Positions 24,078 to 34,414 of a stretch of 64,000 nucleotides of DNA are shown here, piece by piece. The notes beneath the pieces are model-generated. The model worked only from the letters and a program-made list of their open reading frames with translations, did not search any database and was not told the origin of the DNA. The position numbers were made by a program, and so were the translations under genes. Positions within the stretch are counted from its first letter, which is position 1, and every line of letters begins with the position of its first letter. The stretch is from Zhengitettix transpicula. Taxonomy: Eukaryota > Arthropoda > Insecta > Orthoptera > Tetrigidae. Where the stretch lies: assembly GCA_037074705.1 (NCBI GenBank), contig CM073596.1, positions 54,030,001-54,094,000 on the forward strand, in the 5' to 3' direction.

Positions 24078-24431
24078 GTGTAGTACAACGAGAAAATATT
24101 GATTAATTTAATATTTTTTCGGGAACATTGGGGGCGACGAAATTTCTCTCGAAAATTTTAATTATTTATTATAATTAGATAATACCCGAGGATGTAAATA
24201 ACATTCATCAGTAAAAATTTTGATATGTTATACTTGTATAATTAATCAATGCCAAATTTGGTATTCAATCTTGTAAACCTGAAAAATTTCAAAAGAAAGG
24301 GAACGAAACGTATTAAATTATTTCTGACGTCTTGAACGTTTCATTTATTTAACAGATATTTTACAATAAATAAATTGACTATAAGACAGAAAAAAAATTA
24401 AAACAATTGATAAGTGATAAAAAAATACACG

Positions 24432-24459
24432 TTTCGTACTTCACGTAGGGTATCATCAG
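24432..24459 (-). other. Hammerhead-like core motif (best example)
   Basis: On the minus strand: CTGATGA, then TAC-CCTACGTGAA-GTA C, then GAAACGTGT. All conserved core bases (CTGATGA and GAAA) are intact, with a three-pair stem II (TAC/GTA). The ACAC before the core is complementary to GTGT after it. Confidence 0.48.
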
Positions 24460-24596
24460 GTGTGCACTGCAGTTCGAGTATTGCAAATATTTTGAATACA
24501 TTGCCAATTTTTCTTTTAATATCTGCAGGAAATTATATTTTTATATAAATAATTTTATTGTAATGTAGTTTATAATATTTCAAGTCCAGTCTATAA

Positions 24597-24624
24597 CTGA
24601 AGAAGTCCTAAATGTAGTGCGAAA
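24597..24624 (+). other. Hammerhead-like core motif
   Basis: CTGAAGA (24597-24603), 17 bases, then GAAACGTT (24621). Core bases are intact but stem II is weak. It lies 140 bp from, and faces away from, the minus-strand motif at 24432. Confidence 0.42.
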
Positions 24625-24810
24625 CGTTAAATTGAATATACGAAAATTTTCTCGAATAACTACAGTTTACTGTTAATTTATTAAGACTGATATAACGTAT
24701 CGTATTATTTGTTACAGTCGCAGTAAAATAAAAAGTTATAATTTTATTTCGAATTATTTATTTTCTCAAAAAATGTTGCGAGATGTTTGTCTATAGTACT
24801 TTATTAAATA

Positions 24811-25205
24811 CTAGCTGGGTGCCCGGCGTTGCCCGAGATGTCATTTATCTATAACCCCCGATATGACTACAATTTCGGTTTTTATTCTCCACCCCAAAAG
24901 GGTGCTTTTTTCCCAGGGTGTAGGGGATTAAAATTATATTCAGATAACATCGGCAGATACACTATCAATATCTTTGACCCCAAAAATATTCATCCGACTC
25001 AAATATCGACTGTTTTAGCATTTTTAAATATTTCTATCCCAGTCTACCCCAAGGCTTCTGGGGGTCGTAGAGGCGTCTCACCCCGACAGTGTTTGTTTCC
25101 TGGTCGCAAAGAACACGTGTACGAATTTTGTGGTTAAATTTGCTCCACCGGTGTAGATTTGTATAAGGAGCATACAAATATACAAACAAACAAACGCTCT
25201 TTTTT
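24811..25205 (-). mobile_element. HelX (Helitron-like) copy with intact 3' terminus
   Basis: Read on the minus strand the end is a GC hairpin (CTCGGGC-AAC-GCCGGG with one bulge), seven bases, then CTAG followed by host T. This is the layout of a Helitron 3' end (hairpin, then CTRR, inserted before T). Its last 72 bp match those of the copy ending at 28072 with one difference. The family blocks GTTTGTTTCCTGG and CACGTGTACGAA, and a GTTTGTTTG start region, follow. No Rep/helicase gene is present. Confidence 0.62.
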
Positions 25206-26940
25206 ATTTATTAGATTTTATTCTGACTATTTTAACCATGCGTAATAATGCATTACTATAATTGTTATTGGTTTATTAACTTGAAGCAGACACGTCACAG
25301 TTCACAGATTTACCGCCATTATTAAGCAAATGTTACGGCATATTTTGCAATTAATATCTATATATATGAAGTGAATTTTTTACCCACACCTGGCCGGATG
25401 TGATGTATTTTGCATGTCGGGTGGGGTTGGGGCGGGGGGGGGTTCGCTTCCCCTTTCTTTCCCTTTTAGAAGGAGACGTACGTGGAATGCTTAAGGCTGC
25501 CGCTCCAGCCTGGGTTATTGGCTCATACGTCACCCGGACAAGACGAAGCACCTTCCTGTGACTCAAATTCCAGAATAAAAAGAAAGAAGAAGAAAACAAC
25601 CGTCCGAGCAGTTAGGGTGGAAGCCAGTTAGGGGTGGGAGTGGGGTGCACATTAGATCACTAAAAAGCTCGTCAGGGAGGCGACAGGAAAAAAATTAATT
25701 TTCAGGCACACACACACCAAAAAAAAAAATAATACCGCGGTGGCGAGAGAAGAGTTGCTCTTCCAAACTCTGACAGGTCCATGGAGTTTTTCCTCAGTTA
25801 AACTGCCTGCCATCTGCACGCGATTTAATCCTCTCCCCCTCACACACACACACACACAACGCGCCCGCTAAAGTGGGATTGTGAAGGCTCCCAAACTCCA
25901 GCATTTAAATTACACACGGAAAACTCCAGGACGTTTCAAACGAACAACTTCACAGCTTACATTGAAATTGATTTTCCCTAAAAGGACATTACCAAAAGTT
26001 ACGAACATTCTTGAAACAGTACAATTACTTTCTCGTCTGTAGTTTGTTTATTTATGGTGCTTTTCATATGGGAGACGATTTTACCTTGAAGCTCTTCGTT
26101 TCGACGACGAATCAAAATTTGTGCGTTGTTGTCCACAGTAAGGCTTCGTTATTGACGTTGTGAAAACGTTCCTCTCATTCTCAACTCTCATTCGCTGACA
26201 GCCAAAACTAGCCCTTATTTAAAAAATACTGTAGTGTCGAAGTTTTATCGATTTTAATAAATCAAGGTTTTCACTACAAGTATTTAAAATAATAAACATA
26301 ATTTTCTGTCCTGTTGACTAATTGAATAATTTTCAAGATTATATCTTTTTAAAAGTTTCAATTCGTTAGAATGGCAAGAAGATAGTTTTTTGGAGTCCAC
26401 CTCTTTTTTTTTTCACAGACACTTCTCGTAATTTTTGAAATTTTCGTAGGGCCTATTACGCAATTTTCCCCGTTGTATTATTGCGCGACCGTGGTCCTTG
26501 CAGTTAATATATATTTGTATCTGGTGGTTCCTGTAGACATTAGTTTGTAATAGTTGTCGTCGGCTCCTCTGTAGTGCTGGTGAGTGTCTCTAATGGGTGC
26601 TGGTTTGACGCGGCTGTGTGTAATGTGTGCCTCATTAAGCGGGTAACTATGCCAACACACACACACTATTCCAGGTCAGCACCCACACGTGTGTGAGTGT
26701 GTGTGCTCACATGCGCAAAGATTACATTCACAAACAACGAAACTACGACCGGAGGAATGTGTCTGAAGATGGCCTCGACAACGCTTCCTTCGGAGAAGCA
26801 ACGCCATTTTAATAATAACAGTGACCCCGCAGAGTGTCCGTCCCCTGGAATGCGACTATAGCGCGGTTATACAGGGTGTAAGAAAACTCGATGGCAAACT
26901 TTCAGGAATGGTTTCCTCATCCCGAGAGACGAAAAAGTTT
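25206..26940. other. Unassigned DNA between two opposed HelX copies
   Basis: TCTATATATATGAAGTGAA at 25357, preceded by A, has the form of a Helitron-like 5' end, so this stretch might be cargo of the copy ending at 28072; this is unproven. (CA)10 lies at 25838-25857, with CA/TG runs at 26655-26710. TACAGGGTG occurs at 26870 and 26949, with AAACTTTCAGGAATGGTTTC between, a style seen at ends of DNA transposons. No gene recognised. Confidence 0.4.
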
Positions 26941-26945
26941 GGCAA

Positions 26946-28072
26946 TAAATACAGGGTGGAATTACATTATAATGATGCAAAAAGAACCGTCATTGGAGAC
27001 GAATCCACGGTAATGGATGTCAATGAGTGAAATTATTACATTCAACTAACCATTTAACTCCCCCCCCAAGGAAGGGTTGCCACGGTTGTAAATTGTTTAA
27101 ATATGTTAAACGGTCGAAACGTGAATAAATCCCAGATTGGAGATATAGGTGAAAGTGTTCATGGCAACCTGGGATATTCACGGTGGGTGGTGGTGGTGGT
27201 GTGCGGGGGTGTGAGGGGATTGGAGCAGTTGGGCGGGGGAATAAATTTTCAAACATGTTAACCGGCTGATTTTTCTTTCGAATAAATATATTTCGGCATC
27301 AATGAGATTCATAAAATTTCTCTACATGTTCTGTGTGTATAATTTCAACCCTTTCCAGGCTTTGGAGGGGTGCACCCTTAAGGGTAGGCGTGAAGTGGCA
27401 TCACATAAAAAGAAAGCAGAAAGTATCGAGATTCGAGTTGAATCCGGGGTTATATTTGTCACTGAGTTTAATTACGTCATTTAACATGCTGTTTAAGTCC
27501 CCGAAGCGGGACTGGTCGGGTGGGGGGGGGGGTGGAAATTTTCAAACGTGGTAAACGGTCGATATTTGCGATAATTATTTCCAGGGGTTAATTACTTTGA
27601 TTTTATGTATATAGGTGCTGTTTGTGGATAATTTCAACCCCTGTGAGGGGAGCAATCTTAGGGGTGGAGTGGAGGTACGTTAAGTAAAAAAACGCTAAAA
27701 CAACCGAGATTCGAATCAATTCAGAGACTATGAATGTTGCTAAATCTGATTATGACAACCCTGGGTAACGCGACGGGTTTGGGAGGTGATTGACAGGGGT
27801 AGAAATTTTCAGACAACGTAATCGGTCGATTTTTCGTGAAATAAAAATTTTTTGATTATCGCACATTTGGTGGGGTGGTCATCTTCTAACATGTAAAAAC
27901 GGCCGATATATTTTCTCAATGACTTCAACCCCCTTCGGCATGGGAGGTGAGCACATGTAGGCATAGGGTTCGAGGAACGTTACATAAAAATAGCGCAAAA
28001 GTAACCGAAATTGGAGTCATATCGGGGGTTATAGATAAATGACATCTCGGGCAACGCCGGGCACCCAGCTAG
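26946..28072 (+). mobile_element. HelX (Helitron-like) copy with degenerate internal repeats and intact 3' end
   Basis: The block AATTTCAACCC, GGGTGGAGGT, ACCGAGATTCGA, GGTTATGGATGTC, TTTAATTATGACA, then a G-rich tract and GGTAAACGGTCGAT, recurs about every 270-300 bp across the copy. The body is thus itself a diverged tandem. It ends with hairpin 28046-28061, CACCCAG, CTAG, then T. Open frames inside are not conserved between units. Confidence 0.65.
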
Positions 28073-28074
28073 TA

Positions 28075-29330
28075 TTCAATAAAAATGTGAACAGAGCGCT
28101 CCAACTAGTCAGTTGAACTTCATACAAACCGATCACATACAGAAGTTCGGATGGATCGGTAATTAAGTTGAACTTACGGATCCACGTGCTAGATTGGATG
28201 CTTCTCTCCTGCTCTTGCTACACAGACACGTGGTCCTAATTTAGTTCGAATAACAGCCAACCAAAAACAGTGCGATTGCTCAGCAACGCTGCTTGTCCCA
28301 CCACTCTCCTTTCATGTTCACTGTGTGACTTGAGGGTCATATCCCGGCCAAGAGACAATATATTTCCGGCCTGCATGTCGTGATTTTGTCGAGGAATCTG
28401 AGTGTAGAAGTACGAGGACGTCCCCATGTCTAGGGTTGTGTAATAAGCGAGAGGGAGGCAATTCTTTTTTTTTTCAGGAGACGAGACTGCAGGGAAGGGA
28501 ATTTGACAGTCAGATCAGGCAGAGCTCAAAGCCGATATTTCAGGGCGGCTGTCAGCCTACCCGGTCTGGATATTCCAATATCCGACCTTCGACAGTCTGT
28601 CAGGTTCCTTTCACTACTACAACAACGTGTGTGCGTGTGTGCGTGTGTGTGTGCGTGCTCCAACCACAACATCGTGGTACAATACTGGAAAGGAAAATAC
28701 CGCCAATATTGGAACAGAAGGTTTTTCCGCGACCCACGATCTTACGAAGCGACGGATTCTGATATAACTAGTATAGTCTGTGGATGAATATATATTACAT
28801 CGGGGGTGGAAAAGAAATGTCGATACGCTGAGAGATTTAAAAAAATCAAGTTCATATTGGGGAATGTGGAGCACTCGGCTGGCACCAGTTGATCTCGTCA
28901 ACCTATAGTGCGATTAAAATTAGAAGGGACGAAGTGGTAGGGATCGACTTTCCGCGATACGCGCTGATGCCACAAATACTGCGTTGAGCCAAAGAAACAG
29001 CTTACTGAAAAACAAGAAGAATAAAATGCGATTGTTCGGCAGCACAGCTTTATCCCACCAGTCTCCATCATTTCAAGCGTTGCTGTTTTGTGGATTCAAG
29101 GATAAAAACAGCCCCACGTGGGAAAATAACAGACAAGGAGCCGTCCAATTTTTATCACACTGTAGTGATATTTGATCGGGTAATCTACTGCCTCAGTAGA
29201 AGGACGAGCAAAGGTTAGCGCGGTAAACGGCAATGACAGGACGTAGAGAAAATCAATACTTGCAGGCAAATAACCGTATTCAAAAACTAAGAATTAAAAT
29301 AAATAAATACCTAAATATATCAGAGGTTTT
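28075..29330. other. Intergenic DNA with TG microsatellite
   Basis: (TG)n with GC interruptions at about 28626-28657. Frames on both strands across it are chance. Nothing else recognised. Confidence 0.5.
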
Positions 29331-29334
29331 CGAG

Positions 29335-29883
29335 GGCTATTCTCTCGCAGGCAATACCTGCGAGGGATGTTCTCTCGCAGGCAGAACCTTTTAGGAGAGA
29401 TACGAAGGGGCTACCTTTGGGTATTCCTCTCCGTTTTTGAACTAAGGTTCCCACAAGCCGAGGCTCCTCGGACTGTTTTGAGAGGTGTATGTTCCGGGGT
29501 TGCAGACCTTGGGCATACGGTAAGATGTGTCCGCTATTCCCATTGGAATAGTCGGCCAGCTGCCTCCTAAACTGGTCGAGGCAAGGAGAAGGGAATGCTG
29601 CGTCCCCACAGCAAACTCCTCTCCCGCTATCAGAAGGGCGTGGGACAAGTACCCAATGCCCGACCTACCCGATGCAGGTTTTTCTAAGTTTTTCCCTGCA
29701 TTTATTTAGGCGAATTCCGGGTAGGATCCTTAAAATATAGCCCGGGGGCCCTAGTAACCCTTGGCTACCTTCCTCTACCCTTCCGCATCCCCCCTTTCAA
29801 ATCCCCTTCCTATGCTATTAAAGGGGAGTTGCCCAATGTGGATCACCCTCATGTAGCCTGTTGCCCTAAAAAAGAACCCTAAG
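29335..29883 (+). mobile_element. RetA copy 9, near full length
   Basis: Includes the 5' region lost from most copies: a perfect 8-bp hairpin CTCGCAGG-CAATA-CCTGCGAG (29344-29364), then AGGAGAGATACGAAGGGGCT, CTAAGGTTCCCACAAGCCGA and the common body, ending GCCCT plus A6. No clear RNA polymerase III A and B boxes are seen, so it is not an obvious tRNA-, 5S- or 7SL-derived SINE. The conserved frame GIVGQLPPKLVEARRRECC occurs here and at 50760 and 60217 (minus), with no known homologue that I can name. Confidence 0.88.
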
Positions 29884-29889
29884 TAACAG

Positions 29890-30735
29890 ACAAAAATGAG
29901 TGTTAAATAACAGACAAAGCTACTGCAATCCTTGTTTCTTTCGTCACGAGTAACAACAACTTAATCACGACGGAGAACGACGACTGGGGAGAAATTAAAT
30001 AATAATGTCCTTGTTTTTACTGTTATTGTCCAAATCTGATTGTCTGTGTTGGTAACACTCGAGTTTTTCCGCACAATGCAATTTATTTTCACATGGGTAA
30101 AATAAAGTAAGTGTATGTCAAGAATCAAATAATTGATCGTGTTTTTCCTCTTCATTTTTCCTCTTCATTTCTTAAAGAAACAGAATAATTCTTCTCAGTA
30201 CTCAGTACTAAAAGGAAGTAGTTTTTCGTACATTCAAGGTCTACACTTTAAGAAATGGGAGAATCAATAATTCTATAAAATAATACAATAGCTTGGTTCC
30301 GAGAATCGCTGCAGGATTTCTGTTTCCTGGGAAATCGGAGAAAGGAATCGTCTCCGGAAATCGCAATAAAGTAGTTCAAAGGGACTTAGCAAGGATGTTG
30401 GGGGATGGGCGGTGGGGGTGAGGGGTGGGGGAGAAGGTGAAAAGGAGAAGGAGTGACTGCAGGGGGAACCGTTTACTTCTGTTAAATCAATTATGAATCT
30501 CATGTCGCGTTGTCGTTGTTCCTGGAAACGAGTTACGGAGAAGACATTTTGTTACGACAAAGTGGTGGAGAACAAAGATAAGTAAGGACGTAGATGGAGA
30601 AAAATACTGGAAAATAAATAAATATGTTTGTAAATTGGCTATATAAAAGATGTAACAAGTGACTTCAAGCTAGATTCAAATTTAAGAGGCAATTTACACG
30701 CAATTAGGAAAACAAAACTGGATGTAAATAACCCT
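29890..30735. other. Intergenic DNA
   Basis: Nothing recognised. G-rich patch at 30395-30470. Confidence 0.5.
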
Positions 30736-30737
30736 AG

Positions 30738-30995
30738 AGGGATTTTTCCCAGCCGTTTGAGGGTTTTGTGTCGCGGGATTTCAGACGTTTGCGCATACTT
30801 ACAACCTCCCTGATGCAGGTTTCTCTAAACGGATTTCCCAGCACCACATTTATAGTATGATCCTTAAACTACAGTCCGAGGTCCCTTATTTACACCTGTG
30901 ACACCTTGATTTCCCATCCGCATCCCCTCCTTTCCGTTCTTTCCTGTGGTATTAAAGGGTAGCAACCATCAGTGCAGGTAACCCTCAAATAATAT
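30738..30995 (+). mobile_element. RetA copy 10, highly diverged
   Basis: Retains CCTGATGCAGGTTTCTCTAA, ATGATCCTTAAACTACAGTC, CCGCATCCCCTCCTTTC and TATTAAAGGG in family order but with many substitutions. This is an old copy, showing the family has been active over a long period. Confidence 0.7.
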
Positions 30996-31170
30996 ATTAA
31001 TGATAATATTCTGACTTATTTAAAATAAATGTTAAAAATACATCTTTTTAACAATTATTGGGACATCTTCAGGTGTTTAGTTACAATAAATTTCAGTAAT
31101 GTAAGAAAAACAAATTCTTACATATATGATAATTTTAAATACAATTACATATATAATCAATTGACAATAA

Positions 31171-31275
31171 AGATAGCCAAATTCAGACAAAAGAAGGGAT
31201 AATATAAACACCACACAACGTTGCTCCAAGCCTTGTTCCTTTTTTCAGGTGCAGAAAACGCAAGAGCATAGTGAG
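31171..31275. repeat. Paralogue of the mariner target region (unoccupied site)
   Basis: AGATAGCCAAATTCAGACAA ... GATAATATAAACACCACACA, then CTCC...TTCAGGTGCA and AAAACGCAA, aligns with 62109-62141 joined to 63402-63460. The mariner at 62142 sits in the TA of GATAATATAAACACC; here the same site is uninterrupted. The minus strand CCTGAAAAAAGGAACAAGG...CAACGTTGTG is a decayed hammerhead-like end. Confidence 0.72.
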
Positions 31276-31458
31276 ACAATAACAGTCATTATGGCCGCAA
31301 ACCGCACGTTATAAATTTGTTAATATAAAATTTTATTGCAATAAATTAGAAGTTAAACTGTATAAATTATATTTATACATAATTATATCATATATAATCA
31401 TTTATATAAGAATTGTTTCTTAATTTAGTTTTTAGACAATTTAATTACAACTATACAA

Positions 31459-31485
31459 TTGAAGATAGCCTAATAGGGGATGAAA
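31459..31485 (+). other. Hammerhead-like core motif (decayed)
   Basis: TTGAAGA, then CCTAATAGG (a three-pair hairpin in the stem II position), then GAAACGTTGTG. The first core base is changed. Confidence 0.35.
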
Positions 31486-31499
31486 CGTTGTGATGGTTA

Positions 31500-33345
31500 A
31501 CTATTATGTTTTAAATTTGACAATAATTCCTTATGTTGGTGTTTTTAACAATTAGAATGCATATAATAAATTATGTCGTATTTTCTCGACGCAATTAATT
31601 AATTTAATCACAGTGAGTTCATCTATCAGAGGGCTGAAATAACTTCAACGGAAAATTTTACCCTACGATAAGTTCTGACCTAAAAGAAAAAAAATAGTTC
31701 GTGATATAAAATAGTGGAAAAAATAAAATAAAAAATAGGACGGATGGTGGACGATACAAAAATGATACTGCAAACTGAGACAGATGAATACAAAAAAGAA
31801 AGAAAATAAAAATATAATTAGATTAATCGAGTTGAGAAATATTTCGACAATGGTGACGAAATATTGTTAGAAGTAATTTTGCGATTATTGCGTTATCCGA
31901 GTCAAGAAATAAAGAAGAGACCCAATGACAGGAAAATCTAAGGAAATCAGTTACGAAATGTAGCGGAGAACAGCACGTAAAAATGGAAGAAACTAAAAGT
32001 CAAAGATAACAATACATTAAACAGATACACCAGATATTGTCGGTTTACTGAACGACGGTGATAGCAACTGAAAATAGCATTGAAGATGTGTAAAGTGAAA
32101 GTAGGAGATTCTTCCGACACTTCCGAACCGGAAAGACAAAAATGGTTTACATCTGTAATTCACTAGGAACAGTAATGGCCCCCGATTACTGACCCTTGAG
32201 GGTGTTCCGAAAGATTTTCTACAGACTGTGCAGTGGAAAAAATATCTACCGGACCGTGAATCAAACCCAGAAACCTCTGGTCAGTACGCCATTCTCTTAC
32301 CTGGTCCAAATAAATAAGAAAAAATAAAATAAGAAAATTGATAAAGGTAAAAAACTTGGTTTGAGTTTAAATCGTACAATTCTTTTTGTATGACTTCTAG
32401 AGGTGGCCAATTAAGGGTAAATGAAAGCAGTAAGAAGGTAAAGAGGGTGACGGATAAGTTGTGAATTGGAAAATAATTAAAAGTTACTGTGGCGCTCCTT
32501 GTAGGAGCGAAACAGATGTCGCGCGGGTTGCGTTATGGAAGGCGCGCTCAGTATTAGGTAGGAGGATGTGTTTCTCCGTGACCGTCCTGTTTCCTGCGTT
32601 ATTTTGTGTGATATTGAAACCGAAACTTTTCGAATTCATAGTTTCAACGTTACACGTTGCAGAATATTTAAATTCGTTTATTTCTCGTCTTCCTCGTAGA
32701 TGATAGAAGACCCGTTTGTACGTGTCCTTTTCCTGCGTCACCGTGTGTAGATTCCGAAGTGAAAGTCCGATGTAGCCGACGTAAGGGGTTTTTTTTTTTT
32801 TGGTAGCGTTGGCGAAGACCCGAGGGAGAGTGAGTGAGGTCCTGGATCCGCGGCGGGTGCTCGATTGATCGGCGTCGCGACGATGACAGTTGATTGCGGC
32901 TTGATTAATCACCGCAGTTGGCGCAAATGAATAGCCTAATCCCCTGCACTACGGGGACTCGCCTCCTAATTAGCCTAGTTATACTACGTGCATTAGTGGC
33001 CCTTGTCCTCAAGTCTTCGGACCGTCTGTGCGGGTAAATGCCAACTAACAATACAATTTATTAGCGTCACTTTCAGGGTGGCTTTTCAAAATAAAGATGT
33101 TAACCCCCAACTTTTCTTGATAGTTCTACTAAAATAAAAAATATTCCTTTACGTTTCACCACCAATATTTTAAAAGTTCGCAAGTATCCCGATGAAACTT
33201 ACTTGAGATTAATAACTCTACTATATTTATATTTAAATTCCGGTAAACCATAATCATAGATGCGTAATATGAAATTACGCTTTATAAGGCTCGAAACAAC
33301 GAAACTGGGCCAGAATAAGTCAGAATATTCGCTCAATTAACTTAA
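31500..33345. other. Intergenic DNA
   Basis: No gene supported. The 142-codon minus frame at 32484-32912 contains a YIG-like string (YVGYIGLSLRN) but lacks the Cys cluster and basic segment of the Penelope domain, so it is not called. Confidence 0.45.
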
Positions 33346-33349
33346 AAAG

Positions 33350-33418
33350 GTTACGGGAATCGAACCCTCGACATCCTCCATTTGGTACGTGGTTTCTCTT
33401 TACCATCTGAGATCCTCA
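33350..33418 (-). repeat. tRNA-derived SINE head (or tRNA pseudogene)
   Basis: Minus strand: GGATCTCAGATGGTAAAGAG is an A-box / D-arm-like segment. About 30 bases on, GGTTCGATTCCC is a near-perfect B box (33355-33366 on this strand). The spacing suits an internal RNA polymerase III promoter, but the anticodon arm does not fold, so this is SINE-like rather than a working tRNA. Confidence 0.6.
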
Positions 33419-33423
33419 CATCG

Positions 33424-33515
33424 TCTCACCGTCAGGTGTGAGCTCTGATGGTGAACAGCAACCCCGTACCTACCGGTGCAGGCCTTAGGTTCGATTCCTG
33501 GAGCGGTCCAGATTT
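33424..33515 (+). repeat. tRNA-derived SINE head, opposite orientation
   Basis: GTGAGCTCTGATGGTGAACAGC (A-box-like, 33438-33459) and AGGTTCGATTCCT (B box, 33487-33499), followed by GGTCCAGATTTTTCCCATCT. The tail wording is similar to that after the SINE at 47468 (GATGTTTTCCATCTTATTC). It lies head-to-head with the copy at 33350. Confidence 0.6.
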
Positions 33516-33529
33516 TTCCCATCTTTATC

Positions 33530-34085
33530 TTTGAATTCAGTTTTTCTCCATTTAAATTTTTAATGTTATAATTTAAATTTATTGGGTGAATATTTTTATT
33601 CCAACATTTTTTGTCTGTATTTCATTATTTTATGTAGAGAATGAACTTGACTTGTAACAGCTACACTATTAACTGTAAAAGAACGTGATTATATACCAAA
33701 ACGAGAATTTCTTATCTACATCGTTATAAGAATTTTTCCATTGTTTCAGTAAACGAGATTTTATTCAGACATATTAAGACACAAATTCTTCATTTTGAAA
33801 ACCTTAACTATGTAAAAATATTTTACTGGACAACCTCTACACTATTAAATTGATTTCTAAGTAAATCATATTAGCTGAGATTAAATTCTGTTTTAACCAG
33901 AAAAATGATATAAGGAAAAATGTAGACAATTAATTTATTGTTTAACCTTTCCGTTGTATGTTATTATTTTATGTGAAACAATTATTCAGAAAAATACAAT
34001 TTTCTGCAATTTTTAAATCAAGATATTTTTTTTCTGGTTTCATCAAGGGAAAAAAAATCCTATTCATAAGTTTTTCACTATCAAT
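33530..34085. other. Intergenic DNA
   Basis: Very AT-rich; nothing recognised. Confidence 0.5.
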
Positions 34086-34089
34086 GTTG

Positions 34090-34290
34090 TTCATAAAATT
34101 TAAAAATGTTATATCGGCCAAACAAAAAGAGCTTTAAATGCAAAAATTAAAGAAATAAAACTTTCAACATGCAAAAACACAATTTTCCTAAAATTTGTAT
34201 GAAATTTAATGGCTGTTTTGATTTTGACAATGTCTCTCTTTTTATGACTGAAAGCCACAGTATTTTAAAAAAGATTAATTAATGACATTT
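34090..34290 (+). pseudogene. Penelope-like GIY-YIG endonuclease fragment (copy P5)
   Basis: From TGT at 34107: CYIGQTKRALNAKIKEIKLS, the GIY-YIG core with its basic helix. Shifted by one frame at about 34198 follows MKFNGCFDFDNVSLFMTESH, then SILKKIN and a stop. This matches the FDFDNV segment typical of the distal part of the domain. One frameshift and stops make it non-functional. This is the longest Penelope remnant here. It is followed about 90 bp later by a hairpin motif at 34377. Confidence 0.8.
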
Positions 34291-34376
34291 TAAATATTAT
34301 AAATCAAACTAATACTGTTTATATTAATCATGACACATAAATAATTAATAGTCATTTGATGGTTTATTTAAACTTC

Positions 34377-34412
34377 TTTGGCGTCGAAACGTCACGCCAT
34401 CTTTAAATTGTA
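34377..34412 (-). other. Hairpin near Penelope 3' end, hammerhead-like on minus strand
   Basis: Minus strand AAAGAT, then GGCGT-GACGTTTCG-ACGCC, then AAAG. The five-pair stem is perfect. The CTGANGA and GAAA bases are eroded, but position downstream of P5 fits an element end. Confidence 0.35.
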
Positions 34413-34414
34413 TT

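Noticed and set aside
24811..28072. Single 3.3-kb DNA transposon with 72-bp inverted ends
   Set aside because: Each end extends inwards into HelX body sequence found separately elsewhere with the same terminus, so two opposed HelX copies explain the pattern better. Kept as an alternative only.
32484..32912. Minus-strand frame with a YIG string (YVGYIGLSLRN)
   Set aside because: Lacks the Cys cluster and the basic segment that accompany YIG in the seven accepted Penelope fragments; the match is three to five residues.
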